Source of the DNA: Rhodocyclales bacterium
Lineage (GTDB): Bacteria > Pseudomonadota > Gammaproteobacteria > Burkholderiales > Rhodocyclaceae
Length of the DNA: 64,000 nucleotides
Direction of reading: 5' to 3'
NCBI GenBank assembly: GCA_026399435.1
Contig: JAPLQX010000015.1
Coordinates: forward strand, 1-64,000
Shown here piece by piece: positions 16,974 through 28,069 of this stretch (positions are counted from its first letter, which is position 1; every line of letters begins with the position of its first letter). The notes below the pieces were generated by a model that did no database searches, was not told the origin of the DNA, and saw only the letters and a program-made list of their open reading frames with translations. Position numbers and translations under genes: made by a program.

Positions 16974-17823
16974 ATGACCGAACTCAAACACTACTTCGCA
17001 CCCACCAGCCTCGATCAGGCGGTCGAGTGTCTCAAGGACGGCGATGTGACGATACTCGCCGGCGGTACCGATCTGACGCCGCAAAGCCAGGCCGGACGCA
17101 TCAAGATCAAGCACACGCTGATGAACATCCGCCACATTCCGCAACTGTCCGGCATCACGCTCGAAGGCACGGAAATCCGCATCGGCGCGCTGGCGACGAT
17201 TACGGAAATCATGGAGCACCCCCTGGTGAAGGAACATCTGCCGGTGCTGATCGAGGCCTGCGACCACTTCGCCAGCGACCAGATCCGCAACGCCGGCACC
17301 ATCGGCGGCAACATCTGCAATGCCTCGCCGGCCGGCGACACGCTGATTCCGCTGCTGGTGCTCGACGCCTGCGTGGAACTGGCCTCGATGCCTGAAAGCA
17401 AGATCTACCGTCACTGCATGCCGCTATCGACCTTTTTCGTCGGGCCCGGCAAAACGCGCAAGTCGCTGTGCGAACTGGTCACCTGCGTGCGCATCCCGCT
17501 GCCGGCGCCGGGTCATGTCGCGCGTTTCTACAAGCTCGGGACACGACCGGCACTGGACATCTCGACGATTTCGATCGGCGTCGGCGGCACTCTCAAGCAA
17601 GGCATCCTGTCCAACGCAAGAGTCGCCTTCGGCGCCGTGGCGCCAACGCCGACTCGTGCTTCGCAGACCGAGCAGGCCCTGGAAGGACAGCGGCTGGATG
17701 CAGCCACCATCGACAAGGTCGCCGCAGTCGCCCGCGACGAAGTCAAGCCGATCGACGACGTGCGCGCCACCGCCTGGTATCGCAAGGAAATGATCCACAA
17801 CATCACCAAGAGGATACTCAGCC

Positions 17824-17840
<17 letters not shown>
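16974..17840 (+). CDS. Molybdenum hydroxylase, FAD subunit
   Basis: A CoxM/XdhB-type FAD subunit: ILAGGTDLTPQSQAG and RNAGTIGGNICNASPAGD bind the cofactor. It lacks the 4Fe-4S insertion found in the beta subunit of 4-hydroxybenzoyl-CoA reductase, so it is an ordinary xanthine-dehydrogenase-like member. ATG 16974 was chosen because GAGG at 16961-16964 is 9 bp away; the ATG at 16965 abuts it. It overlaps the 2Fe-2S subunit by 17 bp. The complex likely oxidises the C2 of the indole ring, transferring electrons through the iron-sulfur and FAD subunits. Confidence 0.9.
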
Positions 17841-18291
<451 letters not shown>

Positions 18292-18307
18292 GGACAAGGA
18301 CAAGATC

Positions 18308-20722
18308 ATGAACGTCGCCGAAAAGAAAGCCCGCATCATCGAGCCCGAAACGCTGATCGGCAAGCGCATCCAGAAGATGGATGCACCAGAGAAGGCCAGC
18401 GGCAAGACCCGCTACATCCACGACATCAACTTGTCGGGACAGCTCTACGGCAAGATCCTGCGCTCAGGCAGAATCCACGCCCTGATCAAGTCGATCGACA
18501 CCTCCGCCGCCAGGGCCCTGCCCGGCGTGCACGTGGTGATCACCGCGGCAGACATCCCCGATCAGCGTCCGATCGGCGTCGCCAAGGACCACTTCCCGCT
18601 GAAAGTCGGGCGCGTCAGGAGCCAGCGCGACGAAATCGCGGCCGTGGCGGCCGAATCGGAAGAAATCGCCGAAGCCGCGCTGAAGCTGATCAAGGTCGAG
18701 TACGAAGACCTGCCGGTGATCTCGAATCCCGAAGATGCCATCAAGCCCGGTGCGGCGCTGATCCATCCCGAACCGCACGGCGCCGACGGTACCCATCTGC
18801 ACTTGAAGCAGGGCATGTCGATCGCGCACAAGGGCAAGCCGGACAATATCGCCATGCGCTTCGACTACGTTCATGGCGACGTGATCCAGGGCGAGGCCGA
18901 ATCCGATGTGGTGATCGAAGATACCTTCAAGCTGCACTACGTCACCCATTGCTGCATGGGCGTCTCGGGCATGATCGCCGAGTTCGATGCATCGGGAAAC
19001 CTGCTGATGTACTCGAACACCCAGGTGCCTTTCCTGCACAAGCGCGAGTTCGCCGAATACCTGAACATGGATCCGGCCCGCATCCGCATCATCCAGCCGC
19101 CGATCGGCGGCGGCTTCGGCTCCAAGCTGGACATCTATCCCTTCGAGGTGATCTGCCTGTATCTGGCCCGCGCCGCGAAGCGGCCGGTGAAAATGCTGTT
19201 CACCCGCGAGGAGGAGTTCCTTGCCTCGCCAACGCGGCAGCCGGTGCTGCTGACCTTGCGCTCCGGCTGCAAGAAGGACGGCACGCTGACCTTCCGCCAG
19301 GTGCATACGCTGCACGACAACGGCGCCTACACGTCCTGGGGTGCGACCACGCCCTTCGTCATGATGCAGACCTTCTCTTCGCTCTATCGCGTGCCGCACT
19401 GCGACTATCACACGGCTGCGGTCTATACCAACAATCCCTATGCCGGTTCCTTCCGCGGCTACGGCAACTTGCAGGCCACCTTTGCCATCGAGCAGCACAT
19501 GGACATGCTGGCCGAAAAGATCGGCATGGACCCGCTGGAATTCCGCTTGAAGAACGCCCAGGACGCCGGCGAGACCACCGGCCAGGGCATGTCGTTCAAG
19601 AGCTGCGGCTTCAAGGACTGCCTCAACACGGCGGCGCAGCGCAGCGACTACTCGCGCAAGGTCAAGGAAAATACCGCCAACCGGAGCAAGCCCGGCAACA
19701 TAAAGCGCGGCATCGGCATGGCCTCCATGCTGCATGTCGGCGGCGGCGCCAAGATCTACCCGTCGGATGGCTGCGGCACCATCCTCAAGCTGGACGATTT
19801 TGCCAACGTGACGCTGATCACCGGCGCCTCGGAAATCGGCCAGGGCTCGGAAACCGTGCTGTCGCAACTGGTCTGCGAAGAACTCGGCCTGCCCATCTCG
19901 GCCATCACGGTGGTCAACAACGACACGGCCATCACGCCGTGGGATGTGGGCGTGCACGCCAGCCGCACCACCTTCATCGCCGGCAACTCGGCCATCGGCG
20001 CGGCGAAGAAGGCCAAGACAAAGATCCTCGCCGTGGCCGCGAAGAAGTACGAAGCGGCCGAGAGCGACCTCGACCTGCGCGGCGGCTTCGTCATCAAGGC
20101 CGCCAGCGGTGAAGTCGTGGTCGAACTGTCCAAGCTGCTGCGCAACCTGCACTTTCAGGACAAGGCCGAACTGGTGATGACCACCTTCTATTACGAACCG
20201 CCCAGCGTGCATCAGGACAAGGGCTTCAAGGGCGACGTCTCGGCCGCCTATGCCTGGGGCACCCAGGTGGTGGAAGTCGAAGTCGATACGGACACCGGAC
20301 AGGTGCGAATGACCAGGGTCACCGGCGCACACGACGTCGGCCGGGTGCTGAACCGGCTCGGCATCGAGGGACAGATCGAAGGCGGCGTGATCATGGGCCA
20401 AGGCTACGCGCTGACCGAAGACCTGATGATCGAAAACGGCGTCATGAAGAATCCGAATTTCCGCGACTACAAGCTGGTGACGGCGCCCGAGATTCCGGAA
20501 ATGGACATCTCCTTCATCGAATCGATGGACGGCGAAGGACCGCAGGGCGCCAAGGGGGTCGGCGAGGCGCCGTCAATCTGCATCGCCGCTGCCACCGCCA
20601 ACGCCATCGCCAACGCCACCGGGGTGCGCATGTTCGAACTGCCTTTCACTCCGGAAAAGGTCTATCGCGCTCTCCACGGCCAGACGCCGAAGCTGTACTG
20701 GAAACCCTGGAGAGCCGAATAG
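18308..20722 (+). CDS. Molybdenum hydroxylase, catalytic Moco subunit
   Basis: An 804-residue xanthine-oxidase-family catalytic chain. It has the [19 protein letters not shown]-terminal domain, [32 protein letters not shown] and the catalytic Glu in KGVGEAPS near residue 755. The start at 18308 (MNVAEKKAR) lies 17 bp after the iron-sulfur subunit; the open frame further upstream overlaps that gene. Likely substrate is indoleacetate or its CoA ester, hydroxylated with water to an oxo-indole. A matching maturation operon (XdhC, MocA-like, SufS) is at 44.6-48.9 kb. Confidence 0.92.
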   Translation: MNVAEKKARIIEPETLIGKRIQKMDAPEKASGKTRYIHDINLSGQLYGKILRSGRIHALIKSIDTSAARALPGVHVVITAADIPDQRPIGVAKDHFPLKVGRVRSQRDEIAAVAAESEEIAEAALKLIKVEYEDLPVISNPEDAIKPGAALIHPEPHGADGTHLHLKQGMSIAHKGKPDNIAMRFDYVHGDVIQGEAESDVVIEDTFKLHYVTHCCMGVSGMIAEFDASGNLLMYSNTQVPFLHKREFAEYLNMDPARIRIIQPPIGGGFGSKLDIYPFEVICLYLARAAKRPVKMLFTREEEFLASPTRQPVLLTLRSGCKKDGTLTFRQVHTLHDNGAYTSWGATTPFVMMQTFSSLYRVPHCDYHTAAVYTNNPYAGSFRGYGNLQATFAIEQHMDMLAEKIGMDPLEFRLKNAQDAGETTGQGMSFKSCGFKDCLNTAAQRSDYSRKVKENTANRSKPGNIKRGIGMASMLHVGGGAKIYPSDGCGTILKLDDFANVTLITGASEIGQGSETVLSQLVCEELGLPISAITVVNNDTAITPWDVGVHASRTTFIAGNSAIGAAKKAKTKILAVAAKKYEAAESDLDLRGGFVIKAASGEVVVELSKLLRNLHFQDKAELVMTTFYYEPPSVHQDKGFKGDVSAAYAWGTQVVEVEVDTDTGQVRMTRVTGAHDVGRVLNRLGIEGQIEGGVIMGQGYALTEDLMIENGVMKNPNFRDYKLVTAPEIPEMDISFIESMDGEGPQGAKGVGEAPSICIAAATANAIANATGVRMFELPFTPEKVYRALHGQTPKLYWKPWRAE

Positions 20723-20723
20723 C

Positions 20724-21917
20724 ATGCGACGCCGCACCGTGCTTTCCATGGAACAAGCGCTGTCGCTGCCCTATGCGACTTTGCGCTTCGCCCAGCTCGG
20801 CTGGCGTGTGATCCGCATTGAATCGACCCCAAGCGGCGAAGGCCTGCCCGGCGATCCGAACCGCTACATCGGCGGCAAGGTCGTCGATGACGACCGCCGC
20901 AGCTACTTCATCGCACCGAACGTCGGCAAGGAAGCCATCGCGATCAACCTGAAGGACCCGCAGGGCCAGGAACTGCTGAAACGGCTGATCACAGAACTCG
21001 ACGTCGACGTCTTCTGCTGCAACACCGTGCCCAAACGCTACAAGCAACTGGGCATCGACTACGAGAGCCTTTCGGCGGTGAAGCCGGACCTGATCTGGGC
21101 AGGCATCTCGGCCATGGGGCCCGAGTACCCGGATGCGCCCGGCTATGACCCGGTGATACAGGCGATGGCCGGCTACATGGAACTGACGGGGCCCGCCGAC
21201 GGTCCGCCGACGCTCTCCGGCGTGCCGCTGATCGACCTCAAGGCCGGCGACGAGGTCTACGCCGGCGTCATGATGGCGCTGCTGGAGCGCGCCGAAACCG
21301 GCAAGGGCAGCCGCATCGATGTGTCGATGCTGCAGGCGGCCGCATCGTGGCTGATCACCACCCTGCCCCTGCTCGACTTCGACTGCGATCCGTCAGAAAT
21401 CACCCGCTGCGGCAATGAGCATCGCAAGTTCATCCCGACCAATGTCTATCCCACGTCCGACGGCTTCATCTACATGGCCATCGGCAGCGACGTGCAATGG
21501 CGGCGCCTGACCGAAATCCCCTGCTTCGCGCCGGTGGCGAATGCCGTGCGCGTCACCAACGAAGGCCGCCACCAGGAGCGCGAGGCGATCCACCGCGACA
21601 TGGCGGCGGTAACTCGCCGCATCGCCACCGCCGACATTGCCACGGAGTTCCGCAAGGCGACCATTCCCCATGCACCGATCCACGACATTCCGGCAGTGCG
21701 TGAAATGCCGGCCGTCAGCAGCCGGCTGACGACCACGCGGGCGCCCACCGGCAAGACGATACGCATGCAACCGATGGCGGTGGATGTTCCGGGTGTGGCG
21801 ACCGAACTGAGCTTTCCCGCCAAGTACGGGCAGGACACCATGAAAATACTTGAGGAAGCAGGATTCACTGCGGCAGATTGTGCGCGCCTGAAGAATCAGG
21901 GCATCATCGCAGGCTGA
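20724..21917 (+). CDS. iaaL: Family III CoA-transferase, probable 2-aminophenylsuccinyl-CoA transferase
   Basis: A CaiB/BaiF (family III) CoA-transferase of 397 residues. It shows [17 protein letters not shown], the catalytic Asp in [16 protein letters not shown], and [17 protein letters not shown]. IaaL of Aromatoleum is a phenylsuccinyl-CoA transferase that activates the ring-opened product, usually from succinyl-CoA, and the operon context is the same. The ATG is 1 bp after the Moco-subunit stop. The N-terminus ([13 protein letters not shown]) is slightly shorter than many family members. Confidence 0.85.
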   Translation: MRRRTVLSMEQALSLPYATLRFAQLGWRVIRIESTPSGEGLPGDPNRYIGGKVVDDDRRSYFIAPNVGKEAIAINLKDPQGQELLKRLITELDVDVFCCNTVPKRYKQLGIDYESLSAVKPDLIWAGISAMGPEYPDAPGYDPVIQAMAGYMELTGPADGPPTLSGVPLIDLKAGDEVYAGVMMALLERAETGKGSRIDVSMLQAAASWLITTLPLLDFDCDPSEITRCGNEHRKFIPTNVYPTSDGFIYMAIGSDVQWRRLTEIPCFAPVANAVRVTNEGRHQEREAIHRDMAAVTRRIATADIATEFRKATIPHAPIHDIPAVREMPAVSSRLTTTRAPTGKTIRMQPMAVDVPGVATELSFPAKYGQDTMKILEEAGFTAADCARLKNQGIIAG

Positions 21918-21986
21918 AGCGCACAATCCATCGCATGCAATTCGCCGCACACAGTTTCATACAACATCAATCGAGGAGGAGACACC

Positions 21987-23138
21987 ATGCAAGCAAGAAA
22001 ACTTTTACTGGCCCTGAGCGGGCTGGCATTGGCCGCGTCGATGTCGGTGCAAGCGCAGGTAAAAATCGGCGTCATCGCGTCGTCGACGGGGCCAACCGCC
22101 TTCATCGGTATTCCACAGAAGAACGCGGTCGCCCTGCTGCCGAAGAAGATGGGCGAGTACAGCATTGAGTACCTGGTCTTCGATGACGCCAGCGATCCGA
22201 CACAGAGCGTGCAGATAACCAAGAAACTGCTCGGCGAGCACAAGATCGACGCCCTGATCGGCCCATCCGGCTCGCCAAATTCCATGGGCGTGCTGCAGGT
22301 TATGGCCGAGGCGCAAACACCCATGCTGGCGCCTGTGGGCACCTCGGCCGCCGTGCTGCCGATGGACGACAAAAAGCGCTGGGTGTTCAAGACCCATCCC
22401 AACGACGACGTGATCAGTGAAGGCCTGGTGGTCGCCATGACCAAGCGCGGCGTCAAGACCGTAGGCTTCATCGGTCGCAACGATCCCTACGGCGAGAACT
22501 GGTACAAGACCTTCGCCCCCATGGCGCAGAAGGCCGGCATCCAGATCGTCGCCAACGAACGTTACAACCAGCAGGACACCAGCGTTACCGCACAGGCGCT
22601 CAAGCTGATCGCTGCCAAGCCGGATGCCATCATGGTCGCCGGCGTTGCCGCCGACGCTGCTCTGCCGCATTCACAACTGGTCGATTCCGGCTACAAGGGT
22701 CCCATTTTCCAGACTCATGGCGCGGCTTCAGGGGCCTTCATCAAGATCGGCGGCAAGAAGGTCGAGGGGGCGCTGATAGTTGGTCCCCTCCTGGCTGTGC
22801 CCGACGAAATACCCGACAGTTTTGTGACGAAGAAGGTGACCCTCGACTTCGTCAATGGCTACGAGAAACTGGTTGGAGCCCGCCCACCGATATTCGCCGC
22901 CGGTACCTACGACGCCGGGCTGCTGTTGACCCGCGCCATCCCGGAGGCCGCCAAGAAAGGCAAGCCAGGCACCCCGGAGTTTCGCACGGCGCTGCGCGAC
23001 GCACTGGAGACCACCAAGGACATGATCACTTCGCAAGGCGTGGTGACCATGACCGCGACCGATCACGCCGGCTATGACCATCGTGGCCGTGCGCTGATCA
23101 CCGTCAAGGACGGCAAGTTCTCGCTGGTGAAGGACTGA
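21987..23138 (+). CDS. Periplasmic binding protein of a Liv-type ABC transporter
   Basis: A 383-residue type I periplasmic-binding protein. It has a signal peptide with a hydrophobic core, LLALSGLALAASMSVQAQ, followed by KIGVIASSTGPTAFIG and a branched-chain amino acid binding fold (DASDPTQSV, AEAQTPMLAPV). A strong GAGGAGGAG Shine-Dalgarno precedes the ATG. Last gene of the iaa operon, and followed by a terminator-like hairpin. It probably captures indoleacetate or another aromatic acid. The membrane and ATPase genes are not beside it; the Liv genes at 61.4-64 kb may be its partners. Confidence 0.88.
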   Translation: MQARKLLLALSGLALAASMSVQAQVKIGVIASSTGPTAFIGIPQKNAVALLPKKMGEYSIEYLVFDDASDPTQSVQITKKLLGEHKIDALIGPSGSPNSMGVLQVMAEAQTPMLAPVGTSAAVLPMDDKKRWVFKTHPNDDVISEGLVVAMTKRGVKTVGFIGRNDPYGENWYKTFAPMAQKAGIQIVANERYNQQDTSVTAQALKLIAAKPDAIMVAGVAADAALPHSQLVDSGYKGPIFQTHGAASGAFIKIGGKKVEGALIVGPLLAVPDEIPDSFVTKKVTLDFVNGYEKLVGARPPIFAAGTYDAGLLLTRAIPEAAKKGKPGTPEFRTALRDALETTKDMITSQGVVTMTATDHAGYDHRGRALITVKDGKFSLVKD

Positions 23139-23154
23139 CCGCCTTGTCCGCAAA

Positions 23155-23188
23155 GGCCGGGCTCGATCCTCCGGGATAGAGCCCGGCC
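23155..23188 (+). terminator. Terminator-like hairpin ending the iaa operon
   Basis: GGCCGGGCTC (23155-23164) and GAGCCCGGCC (23179-23188) form a perfect 10-bp stem with a 14-nt loop, 16 bp after the binding-protein stop. No T-run follows. Confidence 0.55.
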
Positions 23189-23421
23189 CAAGCGGCCAGC
23201 GCCAGAATCCTCGCGTCGCCATCATGGCAGCCCGATCATGACCCCCTCCTTCAGAATCTCGACCCGCTACAGAACGTGGTGGTGCACCACCACGCACAGT
23301 TCCCGACCATCCCGCCACCGCGCAGGATGACGCGCGTTGCGATCCGGCACGGATCGCACCTGTGACGGACGGCGCGAAGTGTTTCGCAAACTCGCGCGCA
23401 CCAGCACCAAGGGAAGAGCAG

Positions 23422-26400
23422 ATGAATCTCGCAAACGTTTCACTCGAAGACAAATACCGGATCGAGCACGGTCGCGTGTTCCTCACCGGCATGCAGGCCT
23501 TGGCGCGCCTGCCCATGCTGCAGCATGCCATCGACCGCGGCGCCGGCCTGCATACCGCCGGCTACATTTCCGGCTATCGCGGCTCGCCGCTGGGCGGACT
23601 GGACACGGCCCTGCATGCGGCGCAACCCTTCCTCCGGGAACACGAAATCAAGTTCCAGCCGGGGGTCAACGAAGACATCGCGGCCACCGCCATTTGGGGC
23701 ACGCAGCAACTGCATTTCTTTCCGCAGCCAAAGTTCGACGGCATCTTTTCGATGTGGTACGGCAAGGGGCCGGGCGTCGACCGTTGCGGCGACGTCTTCA
23801 AGCATGCCAACCACGCCGGCAGCGCCAAGCATGGCGGCGTGCTGCTGATCGCCGGCGACGATCCCTCGGCCCGCTCCTCGGCCGTCGCGCACCAGAGCGA
23901 ACACATGTTCTCGGCCTGCGGCATTCCGGTGCTGGCGCCGGCCGACCTGCAGGAGTATCTCGACTTCGGCCTCCACGGCTGGGCCATGTCGCGCTATTCG
24001 GGCTGCTGGGTGGCGATGAAGGTCACCTCGGACACCGCGGAGAGTTCGGCCACCGTGGAACTCGACGCCGAGCGGCTGAAGATAGTCATTCCCGACGATT
24101 TCCGTCTGCCGGAGGACGGCGTGCATATCCGCTGGCCCGACCCGCAACTGGCGCAGGAACATCGCCTGCAGGAGTTCAAGGTTTATGCCGCGATTGCCTA
24201 TGCCCGCGTCAATCGGCTGAACCGCATCATTTTCGACAGCCCGCGCCCGCGCCTCGGCATCATCGCCTGCGGCAAGGCCTATCTCGACGTGCGCCAGGCG
24301 CTCGACGATCTCGGCATCGACGAAGCCTACGCCGCGGACATAGGCCTGCGCCTGTTCAAGGTCGGCATGCCCTGGCCGCTGGAGGCAGACTCGGTGCGCC
24401 ATTTCGCCGAAGGCCTGGAGGAAATCCTGGTCGTCGAGGAGAAGCGCCAGATCATCGAATACCAGTTGAAGGAAATGCTCTACAACTGGCGCGAAGATGT
24501 GCGCCCGCGCGTCATCGGCAAGTACGACGAATCCGGCGAATGGCCGGTGCCGGTGAATCGCTGGCTGTTGCCGCCCACTGCCGAGCTGACGCCGGCCATC
24601 GTCGCGCGCGCCATCGCAGCGCGTATCGCCCGCTTCCATACCTCGGAGCGCATCACCGGCTACATTGCCTTCCTCGACGAGAAGGCCAGGGTCTTGTCGA
24701 GGCCGCGCGTGGCACTGCTGCGCATGCCATGGTTCTGCCCCGGCTGCCCGCACAACCAATCGACCAAGGTTCCGGAAGGCAGTTGCGCCCTGGGTGGCGT
24801 CGGCTGCCACCTGATGGCGGTGGCGATGGATCGCAACACCGTCACCATTTCCCAGATGGGCGGCGAAGGCGCTGCATGGCTGGGTGTGTCGGGGCACAGC
24901 GGCACGCTGCACGTATTCGCCAACCTGGGCGATGGCACCTACTTCCATTCCGGCGTGCTGGCGATCCGCGCCGCGGTCGCCGGAAAGATCAACATCACCT
25001 ACAAGATCCTCTACAACGATGCCGTCGCCATGACCGGCGGCCAGCCGCTGGACGGCACGCTGACGGTGCCGCAACTGACGCGGCAACTCGCGGCGGAGGA
25101 TGTCAAGCGGATCATCGTGATGTCCGACGAGCCGGAGAAGTACGAGAAAGTCACCGACTTCGCGCCCGGCATCCAGATTCGCCACCGCGACGAGCTTGAA
25201 GCCACGCAACGCGAACTGCGCGATACCCCGGGCGTCACCGCCCTGATCTACGACCAGACCTGCGCCGCAGAGAAGCGTCGCCGGCGCAAGCGCGGCCTCT
25301 TTCCCGATCCTGCGGTACGCGTTTTCATCAACGAAATGGTCTGCGAAGGCTGCGGCGACTGCAGCATCAAGTCCAACTGCCTCGCCGTGATTCCGGTCGA
25401 AACGGAATTCGGCCGCAAGCGCGCCATCGACCAGTCTTCCTGCAACAAGGACTATTCCTGCGTCAACGGCTTCTGCCCCAGCATCGTCACCGTGCATGGC
25501 GGCACGGTGCGCCGCGGACGCGCCCTGCAGTCGGCGGCCGCCGACTTCGCCGACCTGCCCGAGCCTGCGCCCGCCAGTCTGGCGCAACCCTGTGGCATCC
25601 TGGTGACCGGCGTCGGCGGCACCGGCGTGGTGACCGTCGGCGCCCTGCTCGGCATGGCCGCGCATCTCGAAGGCAAGGGCGTCACCGTGCTCGACATGAC
25701 CGGCCTGGCGCAGAAAGGCGGCGCCGTGATGTCCCACATACGCATCGCTGAACGGCAGAGCCAGCTGCATTCGGTGCGGATTGCCACCGGCGAGGCCATG
25801 CTCCTGCTCGGCTGCGATATTGTCGTCGCGGTCAGCGACGATGCCCTTTCCAAAACCGCCACCGGCACCACGCAAGCCGTCGTGAACACCGCACAAACCA
25901 TCACCGGCGAATTCATGCGCAACCCCGATCGCGCCTTTCCGGAGGGCGCCATGGAGCAGTCGGTGATCGATGCCGTGGGCGCCGCTGCGGCGACCTTCAT
26001 CGACGCCAGCCGGCTGGCCATGCGCCTGATGGGAAATGCGATGGCCACCAATATCTTCATGCTCGGCTATGCCTTCCAGCGAGGCTTGTTGCCGCTATCG
26101 TCCGCAGCCCTGCTGCGCGCCATCGAACTCAATGGTGCCAGCATCGAAGAGAATCAGCGTGCCTTCGCCTGGGGCCGGCGCACGGCCCTCGATCCGGCAG
26201 GCGTCGAAGCACTGGCCGCCTCGGGCGAAACCGGCGCACCGACACACCGGCTGTCCGCCAATCTCGACGAGGCAATCGAACGTCGCCGCGACTACCTGAC
26301 GGCCTATCAGGATGCCGCCTACGCCGGTCGCTACGTCGCCCTGGTCGAGCGGGTAAGGGAGCAGCAGGCATTGAAAGTTGGCGCTGGCTCGCTCTGCGTA

Positions 26401-26955
26401 CCTGTAATTCCGCTTCGCGGGCAGGCAACGGCGTTGACCGAAGCCGTGGCCCGCAATTACTTCAAGCTGCTGGCCTACAAGGACGAATATGAAGTCGCGC
26501 GGCTATTCATCGACCCGGAATTCCAGCGCACGCTGGCAGCCAGCTTCGAAGGCGGCTACCGCCTCAACTTCCACATCACCCTGCCCTGGAGCCGCGGCGC
26601 CAAACCCGGCGACGAGCCCAGGAAAATTCGTTTCGGCCCGTGGCTGATGCCGGCCATGAAGTTGCTCGCCGGCTTCAAGTTCCTGCGCGGCACGGCGCTC
26701 AACCCCTTCGGTCCGATTGCCGAACGCAGGCAGGAACGCGAACTGATCGCCGACTACGAGCGCACCGTCGCACACATCCTCGACAAGCTCGATCACAGCC
26801 GGCTCGATACGGCCGTAGCGCTGGCCCGCATCCCGGAGACCATCCGCGGCTACGGCCCGGTCAAGGAACGCTCCATCGCTCAAGCGCAGGCCAAGCACAA
26901 GGAACTGATGGTGGCCTTCGATCAGCCGCCGGACGTGACAGCAAAGGCTGCCTGA
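23422..26955 (+). CDS. Fused indolepyruvate:ferredoxin oxidoreductase
   Basis: A single 1177-residue chain with an N-terminal pyrimidine-binding domain (GYISGYRGSPLGGLD), a TPP domain with MPWFCPGCPHNQST and NLGDGTYFHSG, a Cys-rich ferredoxin-like segment (CEGCGDCSIKSNC ... CNKDYSC), and a gamma domain starting GILVTGVGGTGVVTVGALL. The C-terminal region of about 200 residues fits DUF6537 of such fusions. It oxidatively decarboxylates indolepyruvate or related 2-oxo acids to the acyl-CoA, reducing ferredoxin. Start 23422 follows AAGGGAAGAG. It can feed tryptophan-derived indolepyruvate into the iaa route as indoleacetyl-CoA. Substrate range is inferred. Confidence 0.88.
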   Translation: MNLANVSLEDKYRIEHGRVFLTGMQALARLPMLQHAIDRGAGLHTAGYISGYRGSPLGGLDTALHAAQPFLREHEIKFQPGVNEDIAATAIWGTQQLHFFPQPKFDGIFSMWYGKGPGVDRCGDVFKHANHAGSAKHGGVLLIAGDDPSARSSAVAHQSEHMFSACGIPVLAPADLQEYLDFGLHGWAMSRYSGCWVAMKVTSDTAESSATVELDAERLKIVIPDDFRLPEDGVHIRWPDPQLAQEHRLQEFKVYAAIAYARVNRLNRIIFDSPRPRLGIIACGKAYLDVRQALDDLGIDEAYAADIGLRLFKVGMPWPLEADSVRHFAEGLEEILVVEEKRQIIEYQLKEMLYNWREDVRPRVIGKYDESGEWPVPVNRWLLPPTAELTPAIVARAIAARIARFHTSERITGYIAFLDEKARVLSRPRVALLRMPWFCPGCPHNQSTKVPEGSCALGGVGCHLMAVAMDRNTVTISQMGGEGAAWLGVSGHSGTLHVFANLGDGTYFHSGVLAIRAAVAGKINITYKILYNDAVAMTGGQPLDGTLTVPQLTRQLAAEDVKRIIVMSDEPEKYEKVTDFAPGIQIRHRDELEATQRELRDTPGVTALIYDQTCAAEKRRRRKRGLFPDPAVRVFINEMVCEGCGDCSIKSNCLAVIPVETEFGRKRAIDQSSCNKDYSCVNGFCPSIVTVHGGTVRRGRALQSAAADFADLPEPAPASLAQPCGILVTGVGGTGVVTVGALLGMAAHLEGKGVTVLDMTGLAQKGGAVMSHIRIAERQSQLHSVRIATGEAMLLLGCDIVVAVSDDALSKTATGTTQAVVNTAQTITGEFMRNPDRAFPEGAMEQSVIDAVGAAAATFIDASRLAMRLMGNAMATNIFMLGYAFQRGLLPLSSAALLRAIELNGASIEENQRAFAWGRRTALDPAGVEALAASGETGAPTHRLSANLDEAIERRRDYLTAYQDAAYAGRYVALVERVREQQALKVGAGSLCVPVIPLRGQATALTEAVARNYFKLLAYKDEYEVARLFIDPEFQRTLAASFEGGYRLNFHITLPWSRGAKPGDEPRKIRFGPWLMPAMKLLAGFKFLRGTALNPFGPIAERRQERELIADYERTVAHILDKLDHSRLDTAVALARIPETIRGYGPVKERSIAQAQAKHKELMVAFDQPPDVTAKAA

Positions 26956-27164
26956 CGCGCTCTTCGACGTCCGAGCGGCCTCGCCCCGTGACCTGCCTTG
27001 ACTGCTTCTGTCTTGAATGTTTCCGCGTACCGCCTGGTGTTCATGACACCTCCTCAGCTTGCCCAAGATCAAGCCTTCGGAGCGTCTGCTGGTTCCGGGG
27101 CGATTCGCTTTCGGCGTTCGCGGCGAACAACGGTCGACCGATTGACCGCTGCGCAAGCAACGGA

Positions 27165-28043
27165 TTATTCGCCTGCCATTACCTTCAGCCGGGGATCATC
27201 CTGCCGTTCGGCCGCGGCAGCTTTCCAGTACTTGCGTGCTTCATCGCGCAGCGCCATCTCTTCCAACCAGGCGGCAAACGCGACGCGCTCGGAGAACGGC
27301 GAATTGTCGGCGGGACGCAGCGATTCGACCTGCCGCCGCAGGTCTGCCGACACCAGGCTGAAATCACTGGCATTCGAGAACACCGACCCGTCCGGATGTT
27401 GCGTCGAGACCACCCACGTATAGGTGGCGGCTTCCTTCAATTGAACCTGCTGCGGCAACTGCAGCGAGGTGTCTTCCACGGTCACCTCATACAGCGATTT
27501 GCCGGTTTCATCGAGCAAGCGGAAGCGATACTGGAGGTCTGGTGCAAGACCTTTCCAGGCGAATACCGGACGCTCTTCAAGAGTCTTGTTGCCCAATGGA
27601 TTGAGCAACTTGAGCTTCAGGCTCGGTTTGACGGAGCGCATTACCAGCGCAGCCTGGGCCACCACGACGGGCTTGATGCGAATGTCCTTGCCTCCCTTGG
27701 ACAAGGCATTGCCGCGGGCTTGGGGCTTGTCGCCCGACAGCGACTCGGGTTGCTGCAGGCGGAACAGCACGACCGAGGGCCCCTTCATTTCGTAGGTTTG
27801 GCCCGAGCTCAAATAGACCGCGACCAGCCGCGCGCCGGCATCGACCTGTACGCGGGCGTCCTGTCGAATCTCGGAAAGAATCGAAACCGCGGGCTTCCGG
27901 AAATCGTCCAGCACGACCGCCTTCCCCTCAAGATCAGTGACCATCGCCACAGCGGGATCTCCCGCCGCGCTGGACGCGATGCAATAACCCAGCAACAGGA
28001 CCGCACCATAAAGCTTGCTGAAAGCCCGCCAGTCTGTTCGCAT
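27165..28043 (-). CDS. FecR-domain exported protein
   Basis: From the ATG at 28043, with GGAG six bases upstream, the protein is 292 residues with a signal peptide (LYGAVLLLGYCIASSAAG). A FecR-type domain (about 25-125) includes GKAVVLDDFRKPAVSIL, DARVQVDAGARL and SGQTYEMKGPS. A second beta-sandwich segment with PVFAWKGLAPDLQYRFRL (about 170-240) follows. Such proteins often accompany CHASE2 cyclases and probably act in the periplasm as sensors or scaffolds. It is last in a three-gene unit, 26 bp after the cyclase stop. Confidence 0.78.
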   Translation of the reverse strand: MRTDWRAFSKLYGAVLLLGYCIASSAAGDPAVAMVTDLEGKAVVLDDFRKPAVSILSEIRQDARVQVDAGARLVAVYLSSGQTYEMKGPSVVLFRLQQPESLSGDKPQARGNALSKGGKDIRIKPVVVAQAALVMRSVKPSLKLKLLNPLGNKTLEERPVFAWKGLAPDLQYRFRLLDETGKSLYEVTVEDTSLQLPQQVQLKEAATYTWVVSTQHPDGSVFSNASDFSLVSADLRRQVESLRPADNSPFSERVAFAAWLEEMALRDEARKYWKAAAAERQDDPRLKVMAGE

Positions 28044-28069
28044 GCTGATCTCCATCCAAGGGTTAGCCT